Positions 1 through 5,409 of a DNA stretch of 5,409 nt are shown piece by piece. Position numbers and translations under genes: made by a program. The notes under the pieces are model-generated. The model was not told where the DNA came from, did no database searches, and was given only the letters and a program-made list of their open reading frames with translations. Each line of letters opens with the position of its first letter. Position 1 is the first letter of the stretch. This DNA comes from Phycisphaerae bacterium (GTDB lineage Bacteria; Planctomycetota; Phycisphaerae; UBA1845; UTPLA1), in NCBI GenBank assembly GCA_029259995.1, contig JAJDEC010000490.1, positions 1 to 5,409 of the forward strand, given 5' to 3'.

Positions 1-1069
1 AATATGTGTCGAAAACGCCGCGCGCGGCCGCTTCATCCGCAAAGGCAGCGCCACTCTGCGCGCCGGCTGCGTTGACGTAGAAGCAATTGCCGTCCGTCGG
101 ATAACCGAAGCCGGGCACGCCGGGATCGGTAATATTCGTCGTATAGATATCCAGATCGCCGTCATCGTCGAAGTCCGCCAGGGCAGCGCCCATGTCGTTT
201 CCCGTGTGCAGCATGTTGACGGCGACGGCGGCGTTACTGAAAACGCCGGCATTATTCCAGTAGAACAGATCCTCGGCATAGTCAACGGCGACGAAGAGAT
301 CCGGCCAGCCGTCGTCGTTGAAGTCGTGCAGGATCGGCGTAAAGGAGTCAATCGCGACGCCGGAAAGGCCCGTCGAAACGGACACATCCTCGAATACGAA
401 ACCACCGAGGTTTCTGAATAACCGATTCTCCCCGGGAAAATCAGGAACCGGCGACGTGGACTTGCGTGCCCAGACCGTCGTGTAGATATCCAGCAGGCCG
501 TCCCGATCGTAATCGGCCAGTGTGGCGCCGCATTGCAGATACCCGATCGGTCGAAACCCGGATGCTTCCGTCATGTCGCTGAATGTGCCGTCGGCGTTGT
601 TTTGATAGACGCGACTCGGCGATGTGGCGGCGGCGCCATCGTCGTCGTTCAGAACAATCAGATCCAGCCAACCGTCGTTATCGAGATCGGCAAAATGGGC
701 GACGCGAGACAGGCCGTCGTGTTCGACTCCCGCCGACTGCGTCACATCGGTGAACGACTTCGAGCCAGCGTCAAGGTCATTGCGGAACAGGCGATTCGTG
801 TGCCCCCAGTTGGCGAGGAACAGGATGTCGAGATCACCATCATTGTCGTAATCGCCGACCGCGGCGCCGTTTCCCATGTTGCGTTGCATCATGACGGCGG
901 ACGGTCCGAGGACCTGCGGAAACGTGGCGCCGTACTCGCATTGCGAAATGAGACCGGACGACGCGGCGATATCGGTGAATGCAATCTGTCCGATTGCAGT
1001 CGTTGGAAAACCGATCAATGCGAACAAAGTCATTAGGGACAGCGTTGCACTTGGGATCTTGATTCTCAT
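1..1069 (-). CDS. Secreted FG-GAP/VCBS repeat protein (CRTAC-like), 3' end outside window
   Basis: The reading frame is open from an ATG at 1069 to the left edge, giving 356 residues without a stop. The start has an AGAAGG ribosome site (1086-1081) 11 bases upstream. Residues 1-27 look like a signal peptide: basic MRIK, a hydrophobic core, then AIG before Q28. Five calcium-loop motifs of the DxDxDGxxD type follow, at residues 73-81, 128-136, 186-194, 249-257 (N at the third position) and 299-307, spaced 50-63 residues apart. Between them a second motif recurs, roughly F-x-D-[IVM]-[AT]-x-x-[SA]-G, at residues 31, 106, 163, 226 and, more weakly, 343. This pattern is known from FG-GAP/VCBS beta-propeller proteins, especially those related to CRTAC1, which often end in an ASPIC/UnbV domain; that end is not visible here. 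The protein is probably exported and binds calcium. Its ligand or role is not readable. Family confidence is high, function is open. Confidence 0.9.
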   Translation of the reverse strand, partial: MRIKIPSATLSLMTLFALIGFPTTAIGQIAFTDIAASSGLISQCEYGATFPQVLGPSAVMMQRNMGNGAAVGDYDNDGDLDILFLANWGHTNRLFRNDLDAGSKSFTDVTQSAGVEHDGLSRVAHFADLDNDGWLDLIVLNDDDGAAATSPSRVYQNNADGTFSDMTEASGFRPIGYLQCGATLADYDRDGLLDIYTTVWARKSTSPVPDFPGENRLFRNLGGFVFEDVSVSTGLSGVAIDSFTPILHDFNDDGWPDLFVAVDYAEDLFYWNNAGVFSNAAVAVNMLHTGNDMGAALADFDDDGDLDIYTTNITDPGVPGFGYPTDGNCFYVNAAGAQSGAAFADEAAARGVFDTY

Positions 1070-1103
1070 CGAACCGTGAGCCTTCTGTTCCGAACAAGAA
1101 ACA

Positions 1104-1133
1104 GGCTCTCAAGCCGATACACGGCTGAGAGCC
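1104..1133 (-). terminator. Hairpin, possible intrinsic terminator of the PEP-CTERM gene
   Basis: GGCTCTCA (1104-1111) pairs perfectly with TGAGAGCC (1126-1133). Inside it, after one bulged A, GCCG (1113-1116) pairs with CGGC (1122-1125) around a five-base loop. Read on the minus strand, the stem is followed by TGTTTCTTGTTC, which is T-rich but not a pure T run. The hairpin lies about 150 bases past the PEP-CTERM stop and 35 bases before the FG-GAP start, so it could end the upstream transcript or sit in the leader of the FG-GAP mRNA. The stem is certain; the terminator role is inferred. Confidence 0.5.
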
Positions 1134-1201
1134 CCAGTGTGACGAATTTGGCCTGCAGAAGGAATCGTTGAATGAACTGTCGTGCCTCGGGGACTGGAAC
1201 T

Positions 1202-1225
1202 GGATTCACTTCCCCGGGATTCACT
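1202..1225. repeat. Short direct repeat GGATTCACT, two copies 15 bp apart
   Basis: GGATTCACT occurs at 1202-1210 and again at 1217-1225 in the gap between the PEP-CTERM and FG-GAP genes, about 130 bases upstream of the FG-GAP start. A tandem 9-mer could be a regulator binding site, but two copies in a 213-bp gap can also arise by chance. Apart from this repeat and the 1104-1133 hairpin, nothing recognisable is seen in 1070-1282, and no clear promoter for the FG-GAP gene. Confidence 0.3.
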
Positions 1226-1282
1226 GACACTTTGTTCATTCCACGTCAGCCTTCACTCACTCGGTCGCGATCTGTGGCCGGG

Positions 1283-1939
1283 CTAATTGCGCCGACGGCG
1301 CAGCAACGCAATCGCGCCAAGTGCGACGAGTGTCAGCGATGCCGGTTCAGGCACAATGGCGTTTAGCTGAAGCTGCCAGCCGGAGTTTGGTTGGGCCGCG
1401 GTCGTGTCGTTGAAGTCACTGCCGAATCGGTAAAACTGATTGTCCGTCGTACCGACCGACGGGGCGACATCATTGAGTCCCAAGTGCATGTTGAAGCCAA
1501 GACCTGTCACAACACCCCAGATTTTGTCACCTGGCGCGACGTTTATGTTGGACGCGAAGAGGGCTTCTGTGCCTTCATACTCAGTGCTGAAGAGAATTGA
1601 CTCATTCACGTAGCTGTTCGAGTAAAGAATGGTATCCGTTGCACCGGAGGCATCTGGGAGACCATCACCGTCGTCGAGAAGCAAGGCGATGTCCCAGCTC
1701 TGGGTTTCGCTTCCGCCGAAGAAATCGCCCCCTGCATTAAAGAACCTGTACTTGAACGAAGTCAGTTGGCCGCCGTTCGCAACAACCATGTCGTCGGCGC
1801 AACTCTGCACGCCAAAACTACCGCACTCAACGGTTGGACCGCCTTGCGCGTTGCGGAAATTGTCGTAAATGGTCTGGGCAGATGCCGTGGATGCGACCAC
1901 GCCAACTACCAATGTCAAAGCCAGAATCGCGCTTCTCAT
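1283..1939 (-). CDS. PEP-CTERM sorting-domain protein
   Basis: This is a 218-residue exported protein of unknown role. The start chosen is the ATG at 1939, because a strong AAGGAGG ribosome site lies nine bases upstream and the protein then begins directly with a signal peptide: MRSAILALTL, a hydrophobic stretch, and a likely cleavage after ASA at residue 21. An in-frame ATG at 2017 would put 26 polar residues before it and is unlikely. The mature part is Gly/Asn/Asp-rich with many beta-prone stretches, two cysteines (C39, C47) that might form a disulphide, and an acidic DDGDGLPD segment at 89-96. The C-terminus is a textbook PEP-CTERM signal: VPEP at 196-199, a hydrophobic helix, then RRRRN at 214-218. 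In known systems exosortase removes this tail when the protein is exported and sorted to the surface or the extracellular matrix; no exosortase gene is in the window. The stop codon is TAG. Confidence 0.93.
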   Translation of the reverse strand: MRSAILALTLVVGVVASTASAQTIYDNFRNAQGGPTVECGSFGVQSCADDMVVANGGQLTSFKYRFFNAGGDFFGGSETQSWDIALLLDDGDGLPDASGATDTILYSNSYVNESILFSTEYEGTEALFASNINVAPGDKIWGVVTGLGFNMHLGLNDVAPSVGTTDNQFYRFGSDFNDTTAAQPNSGWQLQLNAIVPEPASLTLVALGAIALLRRRRN

Positions 1940-1948
1940 CACCAATTG

Positions 1949-1955
1949 CCTCCTT
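1949..1955 (-). promoter_or_regulatory. Strong Shine-Dalgarno site of the PEP-CTERM gene
   Basis: The minus strand reads AAGGAGG here, with nine bases to the ATG at 1939. It is the only near-consensus ribosome site in the window, and it decides the start of this gene in favour of 1939 over the ATG at 2017. It also suggests efficient translation, unlike the sigma factor and kinase, whose starts have almost no such site. Confidence 0.85.
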
Positions 1956-1973
1956 CGGGAATTCTCTTTCCCA

Positions 1974-1979
1974 TTGTAA
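1974..1979 (-). promoter_or_regulatory. -10-like TACAAT box upstream of the PEP-CTERM gene
   Basis: The minus strand reads GTTACAATGG, whose TACAAT is one base off the TATAAT consensus. It lies 34 bases before the ATG at 1939, a plausible leader length. The best -35-like sequence, TTGCGA at 1998-1993, is only 13 bases away, too close for a standard sigma-70 promoter. The box is therefore a weak prediction. Confidence 0.35.
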
Positions 1980-2106
1980 CTACCACGTGCCGTCGCAATC
2001 CCCATACAGGAACGCACATTGCGAGAGGGTGCTCAGCATATGGGACCCGATTCGTCGAAACCGAACACATGCGGGGTGGATGCGAGATAGCCCCTACGCC
2101 CCCCCT

Positions 2107-2120
2107 GTTATGGATACCGC
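2107..2120 (+). repeat. Copy 1 of 14-bp element GTTATGGATACCGC, upstream of the sigma gene
   Basis: This 14-mer differs at one base from the one at 2756-2769. It lies 60 bases before the sigma start and 30 bases before the TACAAT box. A copy in front of each of two adjacent genes fits a shared regulator site or an ECF-type promoter element, but neither copy has an obvious partner -10 box at matching distance. The repeat is seen directly; its role is inferred. Confidence 0.5.
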
Positions 2121-2129
2121 GAAAATATG

Positions 2130-2148
2130 GCCGCGACCCCGCCGCGGC
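2130..2148 (+). repeat. GC-rich inverted repeat upstream of the sigma gene
   Basis: GCCGCG (2130-2135) is complementary to CGCGGC (2143-2148) across a seven-base loop. It lies immediately before the TACAAT box at 2151. It could be an operator overlapping the promoter. As a terminator it is poor, since the run of seven Ts at 2159-2165 starts ten bases after the stem. Confidence 0.35.
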
Positions 2149-2150
2149 AG

Positions 2151-2156
2151 TACAAT
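2151..2156 (+). promoter_or_regulatory. -10-like TACAAT box of the sigma factor gene
   Basis: TACAAT lies 24 bases before the ATG at 2181 and is followed by a run of seven Ts. Transcription starting a few bases downstream would leave a leader of about 15-20 bases. At the usual 17-base spacing the upstream hexamer is TGGCCG, a poor -35 match, so this promoter would be weak or need an activator or an alternative sigma factor. Confidence 0.4.
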
Positions 2157-2180
2157 GATTTTTTTCGTTGGGTCGTTTTC

Positions 2181-2744
2181 ATGTCATCGCCTGGCGACGT
2201 CACACAACTTCTGGAGGCCGCTCGCAGCGGCAGCACGGACGCTGTAAACCAGCTTCTGCCGCTTGTTTATGACGAATTGCGCCGCATCGCGACTGACTAC
2301 CTGAGCCATGAACGGTCCGATCACACGCTTCAGCCGACGGCCCTCGTTCACGAGGCGTATTTGCGATTGGTCAATCAGCGAACGGCGGGCTGGAACGATC
2401 GAGCACAATTCTTCGGCGTCGCGGCCAAGGCCATGCGGCGGATTCTTGTCGATCGGGCCCGGATGCATAAGGCCGCCAAACGCGGCGGCGGCGCCGCGAA
2501 ACTCGAGCTGGACGAAGCCGTCGCCAATTTCGAGGAGCGTGCCATGGACCTCGTGGCGCTGGACGAGGCCCTCGAAAAGCTCGCAGAAATCGATGAACGC
2601 AAGGCTCGCGTCGTGGAGCTTCGATTCTTCGGCGGATTAACGGCCCCCGAGGCGGCCAAAGTGCTCGACTGCCCTTTGCGGACCATCGAGCGCGACTGGA
2701 CGCTGGCCAAAGCGTGGCTCCGCGCGGAAATCTCCGAGACCTGA
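2181..2744 (+). CDS. ECF-subfamily RNA polymerase sigma factor (TIGR02999/PF07638-like)
   Basis: This 187-residue protein should direct RNA polymerase to a specific promoter set. Region sigma-2 spans about residues 10-95 and includes TALVHEAYLRLV (53-64), the FFGVAAKAMRRILVDRAR segment (77-94) and a basic stretch KAAKRGGG (97-104). A linker follows, then sigma-4 at about 122-183 with a helix-turn-helix: LTAPEAAKVLDC, then PLRTIERDWTLAKAWL. The length and these motifs match the ECF-like family common in planctomycetes and acidobacteria. It lacks the long C-terminal extensions seen in some ECF groups. The ATG at 2181 is preferred: the in-frame ATG at 2127 would add 18 residues outside the family pattern and would lie upstream of the TACAAT box. 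The ribosome site is weak, only GGG eight bases upstream. The next gene, 129 bases on, is a membrane kinase, and no anti-sigma gene is seen, so control by phosphorylation is plausible but inferred. Confidence 0.93.
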   Translation: MSSPGDVTQLLEAARSGSTDAVNQLLPLVYDELRRIATDYLSHERSDHTLQPTALVHEAYLRLVNQRTAGWNDRAQFFGVAAKAMRRILVDRARMHKAAKRGGGAAKLELDEAVANFEERAMDLVALDEALEKLAEIDERKARVVELRFFGGLTAPEAAKVLDCPLRTIERDWTLAKAWLRAEISET

Positions 2745-2755
2745 TCGGACGAAGC

Positions 2756-2769
2756 GTTAGGGATACCGC
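2756..2769 (+). repeat. Copy 2 of 14-bp element GTTAGGGATACCGC, between sigma and kinase genes
   Basis: This copy matches the element at 2107-2120 in 13 of 14 bases. It begins 12 bases after the sigma stop codon and lies 104 bases before the kinase GTG start. Another TACAATGA, also found before the sigma gene, follows at 2782-2789, but 21 bases from GGATACCGC rather than 39. The position suggests that the kinase has its own regulated promoter besides any read-through from the sigma gene. Confidence 0.5.
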
Positions 2770-2800
2770 TTGTTTGACGCATACAATGACGTACCTGCGA

Positions 2801-2824
2801 CGCGCCGACAGTGTTGTCGGCACG
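2801..2824 (+). other. Hairpin in the sigma-kinase intergenic region
   Basis: GCCGACA (2804-2810) pairs with TGTCGGC (2815-2821) around a GTGT loop. Two more C-G pairs form beyond one mismatch. No T run follows, so it is not a standard intrinsic terminator. It lies 50 bases before the kinase start and would be in the leader of the kinase mRNA. It could tune kinase expression, stabilise the mRNA, or serve as a protein-binding inverted repeat. Confidence 0.4.
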
Positions 2825-2873
2825 CCGGCGCCATGGCGAGCAAACGGCATTCATTACTGGATCAATCGCGACT

Positions 2874-5409
2874 GTGTCAGACTCTCCTCCTGACAAAAGA
2901 CTGCATCGCTGGACGCAGATAGAGACGCTGTTTCACGAAGCTCTGGAACAGTCGGCGGACACGCGCGCCGAGTTTCTCAGTGAGCAATGCGCCGACGACG
3001 ATCAGCTGCGCGGCGAAGTCGAACGACTCCTTGCAGGACACGAGAACGCGGCCCACTTCATCGAGCCGCCCGCCGAGGGCTTTCTCTCCGCCGATTTCGC
3101 CAACGATCTGGATATTCCCGTCGAAGGCAAATCAATCGGTCGCTACGCGCTCAAGCGCGTCATCGCGTCCGGCGGCATGGGGACTGTGTACGAAGCAGAG
3201 CAGGAAAACCCGCGGCGCTCCGTTGCGATCAAAGTCCTGCGCGGCGGCATTGCCTCACGCAGCGTGTTGCGGCGATTCGAACACGAGTCCGCCGTGCTCG
3301 CGCATTTGCGACATCCCGTGATCGCCCAGGTGCTTGAGGCGGGAACACACATCGACGAAGGCGAGCGCCGTCCATTCTTCGCGATGGAGTACATTCCCGA
3401 TGCGCTACCGCTGACGGATTATGTGGATCGAAAGAAACTGTCCATCGAAGAGCGTTTGCGATTGTTCGTGTCCATCTGCGACGCCGTCCATTACGGTCAC
3501 CAGCGCGGCATCATCCATCGCGATCTGAAGCCCGCGAACATTCTCGTCGACGGGGGCGGGCGACCGAAGGTGATCGACTTCGGCGTCGCGCGCATATTGG
3601 ACAACGATATCGCCGTCACGACCGTGCAGACGGGCGTCGGCCAGCTCATCGGCACGTTGACCTACATGAGCCCGGAACAGTGCACCGGCGATCCGCACGA
3701 CATCGACACGCGAAGCGACGTCTATTCGCTGGGAATCGTGTTGTACGAAGTGTTGTGCGGGCGGCTGCCTTACGACGTGCGGAACAAGGCCATCACGGAA
3801 GTCGCGGCGTTGATCCAGGATCAGCCGCCGAGGCGTCCGTCGTCAATCAATCGACTGTTGCGCGGCGATCTTGAGACGATCACACTGAAAGCGATCGAAA
3901 AGGATCGCAACTATCGTTATCAGTCCGCGTTTGAGCTGGCGTCGGATATTCGTCACTATCTCGATGATGAGCCAATCAGCGCGAGACCGCCGAGCATGAC
4001 GTACCAGTTGCGGATGTTCGCGCGGCGGAATCGGATGCTCGTGGGCTCTGCGGCCGTGTTTGTTGTGCTTGTCACGATCAGCTCGATCGTGATGACGTCG
4101 CTCTATGTGCAGAAATCGCACGCGATGATTCAGGTGGAGCAACAGCGAGCCCTCGCAGAGAAAAACGCCGAGGCGGAGCGACAGCAGCGATCGCTTGCCG
4201 AGCGAAACGCAGACGCGGAGCGACAACAGCGCGCCAAGGCAGAGCAGATCATGGCGTATCTCAAGGAGACACTCGCGTCCGCCGATCCGGAAACCCAGCC
4301 GGGCCACGAAACGACGGTTCGCGAAGTACTGGATCGCGTCGCCCCCCGGCTCGCCACGGACCTGGCCGGCCAGCCGGAAGTCGAGGCCGAAATGCACAAT
4401 GTATTCGGATCGACATATTACGCGCTGGGCGTCTACGACAAGGCGGAGATGCACGGTCGTCGTGCCGTCGAGATTCAGTCGACGATCAGCGACGACTCAT
4501 GGCAGTACGCGAAAGTCGTCGCCGATCTGGCCGCCGTGATCACGACGGTCGGCCGACTCGACGAAGCGAAGCGGATGTACGAGGAATCACTCGCCATTCG
4601 AGAACGGACACTCGGGCACATTCACCTCGATACGGCACAATCGCTGGACAACCTCGCCGAGATCTCGCGGCAGCAGCGGGATTTCAATGCGGCGGAACAC
4701 CTGATCCGGGAATCGCTGGCTATCCTCGATCAGCTCCCGGGAAACAACGTGAAGCGAAGATCCATGGCACTGAACAGCCTGGGCCTCATCAAAGAAGAAC
4801 AAGGTCAGTACGCCGACGCGGAGCGCTGCTACCAGGAGGCGCTCGTTTCGACGGGGGACGAAATTACCGTCAATACCGCCACGATCTGCAACAATCTCGC
4901 GAGCCTCTACTTCCAGAAGGGCGACGCGGAGAAAACGGAAGCCCTGTTTCTCAAATCGCTGGACATTTATCGTCGCGTGCTGGGCGAAGATCATCTTCAC
5001 GTTGGACACGCGCTGAATAACCTCGGCGTGCTCTATACCGATACAAATCGCCTTGACGAGGCGGAACTGGTTCAACGACAGGCAAACGCCATCTATCGCA
5101 AGCATCTTGGAGAGCGCAATCGTCACACGGCGACGAGCATGAATAATCTCGGTTCGACACTCATCGATCAGGGACGATCCCAGGAAGCCCGGTCATTGCT
5201 GACTCGTGCGCTCGAGCTCCGCCAGGGGCTGCTGCCGCCCATGCATCCCGAGATCGCTGCCACGATGAACAATCTCGCTCGCATCCACATTGCCGAGGGC
5301 GACTACATCGCGGCCAGACGCCTCGTTGAAGAGTCGCGGTGTATCAACAAAGCATCTCTGCCGCCGCTGCACGCGCATCTCGCCGGAACCCATTCGCTTT
5401 TGGGCCAGG
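2874..5409 (+). CDS. Membrane Ser/Thr protein kinase with C-terminal TPR repeats, 3' end outside window
   Basis: The frame is open from 2790 to the right edge; from the GTG at 2874 it gives 845 residues. No in-frame ATG occurs before residue 102, inside the kinase domain, so the start must be non-ATG. GTG 2874 is chosen because the N-terminus then matches the family (RWTQIETLFHEAL at 13-25); no strong ribosome site precedes it. The kinase domain spans about 88-370. It has a glycine loop ASGGMG (98-103, first Gly replaced by Ala), catalytic Lys120, HRDLKPAN (215-222), DFG (235-237), SPE (266-268) and Asp282, so it should be active. A basic stretch RRNR precedes a transmembrane helix at about 389-412, placing the kinase inside the cell and the rest outside by the positive-inside rule. 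A charged coiled coil (about 415-465) and at least eight TPRs follow. It resembles PknB-type kinases of planctomycetes paired with ECF sigma factors. Its signal and substrates are unknown; the neighbouring sigma factor is a candidate. Confidence 0.93.
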   Translation, partial: MSDSPPDKRLHRWTQIETLFHEALEQSADTRAEFLSEQCADDDQLRGEVERLLAGHENAAHFIEPPAEGFLSADFANDLDIPVEGKSIGRYALKRVIASGGMGTVYEAEQENPRRSVAIKVLRGGIASRSVLRRFEHESAVLAHLRHPVIAQVLEAGTHIDEGERRPFFAMEYIPDALPLTDYVDRKKLSIEERLRLFVSICDAVHYGHQRGIIHRDLKPANILVDGGGRPKVIDFGVARILDNDIAVTTVQTGVGQLIGTLTYMSPEQCTGDPHDIDTRSDVYSLGIVLYEVLCGRLPYDVRNKAITEVAALIQDQPPRRPSSINRLLRGDLETITLKAIEKDRNYRYQSAFELASDIRHYLDDEPISARPPSMTYQLRMFARRNRMLVGSAAVFVVLVTISSIVMTSLYVQKSHAMIQVEQQRALAEKNAEAERQQRSLAERNADAERQQRAKAEQIMAYLKETLASADPETQPGHETTVREVLDRVAPRLATDLAGQPEVEAEMHNVFGSTYYALGVYDKAEMHGRRAVEIQSTISDDSWQYAKVVADLAAVITTVGRLDEAKRMYEESLAIRERTLGHIHLDTAQSLDNLAEISRQQRDFNAAEHLIRESLAILDQLPGNNVKRRSMALNSLGLIKEEQGQYADAERCYQEALVSTGDEITVNTATICNNLASLYFQKGDAEKTEALFLKSLDIYRRVLGEDHLHVGHALNNLGVLYTDTNRLDEAELVQRQANAIYRKHLGERNRHTATSMNNLGSTLIDQGRSQEARSLLTRALELRQGLLPPMHPEIAATMNNLARIHIAEGDYIAARRLVEESRCINKASLPPLHAHLAGTHSLLGQ
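4149..4232 (+). repeat. 42-bp tandem repeat encoding a 14-residue coiled-coil unit in the kinase
   Basis: Two adjacent 42-base units (4149-4190 and 4191-4232) encode residues 426-439 and 440-453, ALAEKNAEAERQQR and SLAERNADAERQQR, identical at 11 of 14 positions. A partial match (VEQQR) precedes them and AKAEQ follows. Fourteen residues equal two heptads, so the unit can extend a coiled coil without breaking register. It sits just after the transmembrane helix and may help the kinase dimerise. The bases have diverged at silent and conservative sites, so the duplication is old or under selection. Confidence 0.8.
4386..5409 (+). repeat. TPR array of kinesin-light-chain type in the kinase C-terminus
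   Basis: Eight full TPR units and the start of a ninth begin at residues 505, 546, 588, 630, 669, 711, 753, 795 and 837. The spacing is 42 residues (126 bases) almost throughout; one step is 39 (unit 4 to 5) and the first is 41. The first helix has the pattern A-x-x-x-NNLA-x-x-x-x-x-x-G, clearest as NNLA, NNLG, NNLG and NNLA in units 5 to 8. The second helix carries the A-[ER] and LxI pattern, and several units end in LG or LPP. TPR arrays form a curved scaffold that binds peptides or proteins; here it is probably the extracytoplasmic sensor or docking surface of the kinase. Confidence 0.88.

Noticed and set aside
533..1036. Plus-strand open frame of 167 codons opposite the FG-GAP gene
   Set aside because: The minus strand carries five calcium-loop repeats and a signal peptide. 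The plus-strand frame has no known motif and is a by-product of GC-rich codon use.
1940..2017. Longer PEP-CTERM start at the ATG at 2017
   Set aside because: It would place 26 polar residues before the signal peptide and ignore the strong AAGGAGG site that fits the ATG at 1939.
2127..2180. Longer sigma factor start at the ATG at 2127
   Set aside because: There is no ribosome site, the extra residues do not fit the family, and the start would lie upstream of the likely -10 box.
2774..2787. TTGACG followed by TACAAT as a sigma-70 promoter for the kinase
   Set aside because: The two boxes are only two bases apart, so they cannot act as a -35/-10 pair. Either could work only with another partner, and none was found.
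2375..2896. Minus-strand open frames opposite the sigma factor gene
   Set aside because: They overlap the conserved sigma-2 and sigma-4 regions and encode Arg/Ser-rich sequence with no recognisable family features.
3843..4454. Long minus-strand open frame opposite the kinase gene
   Set aside because: It lies wholly antisense to a well-supported kinase, and its Leu/Ser/Arg-rich repeats are the mirror image of the coiled-coil repeat. It shows no recognisable domain.
1..5409. CRISPR arrays, tRNA or rRNA genes, insertion sequences
   Set aside because: No regularly spaced DNA repeats, cloverleaf sequences, rRNA-like sequence, transposase genes or terminal inverted repeats were seen. The only long periodic signal is the protein-level TPR array.

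Overview
The window looks like chromosomal DNA from a planctomycete-type bacterium (Planctomycetota or a close relative). It is GC-rich and carries four protein genes. Three family signatures common in that phylum point this way: a PEP-CTERM exported protein, a secreted FG-GAP/VCBS repeat protein, and an ECF sigma factor next to a membrane Ser/Thr kinase with TPR repeats. The assignment rests on family content only; there is no rRNA or other phylogenetic marker in the window.

Left half, minus strand (1-1939): two exported proteins are read leftward. The PEP-CTERM protein (1939-1283) comes first, then a 213-bp gap with a hairpin that could be a terminator for it, then a secreted FG-GAP protein (1069 to beyond the left edge). 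The FG-GAP protein shows five calcium-loop repeats before it leaves the window.

Centre (1940-2180): a 241-bp divergent intergenic region separates the exported-protein genes from the signalling genes. It holds -10-like TACAAT boxes facing each way, a short GC-rich inverted repeat, and one copy of a 14-bp element, GTTA(T/G)GGATACCGC.

Right half, plus strand (2181-5409): an ECF sigma factor of 187 residues is followed after 129 bp by a Ser/Thr kinase that starts at a GTG codon and runs off the right edge. The kinase has a PknB-like catalytic domain with all key residues, one transmembrane helix, a charged coiled-coil linker, and at least eight 42-residue TPRs of kinesin-light-chain type. A second copy of the 14-bp element lies just after the sigma stop codon, upstream of the kinase.

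The simplest model is that the kinase and sigma factor form one signalling unit, with the kinase controlling the sigma factor directly or indirectly. No anti-sigma gene lies between them. The shared 14-bp element may be the promoter or operator that links the two genes. That link is inference. The gene identities are well supported by motifs, but no substrate or signal can be read from the sequence.
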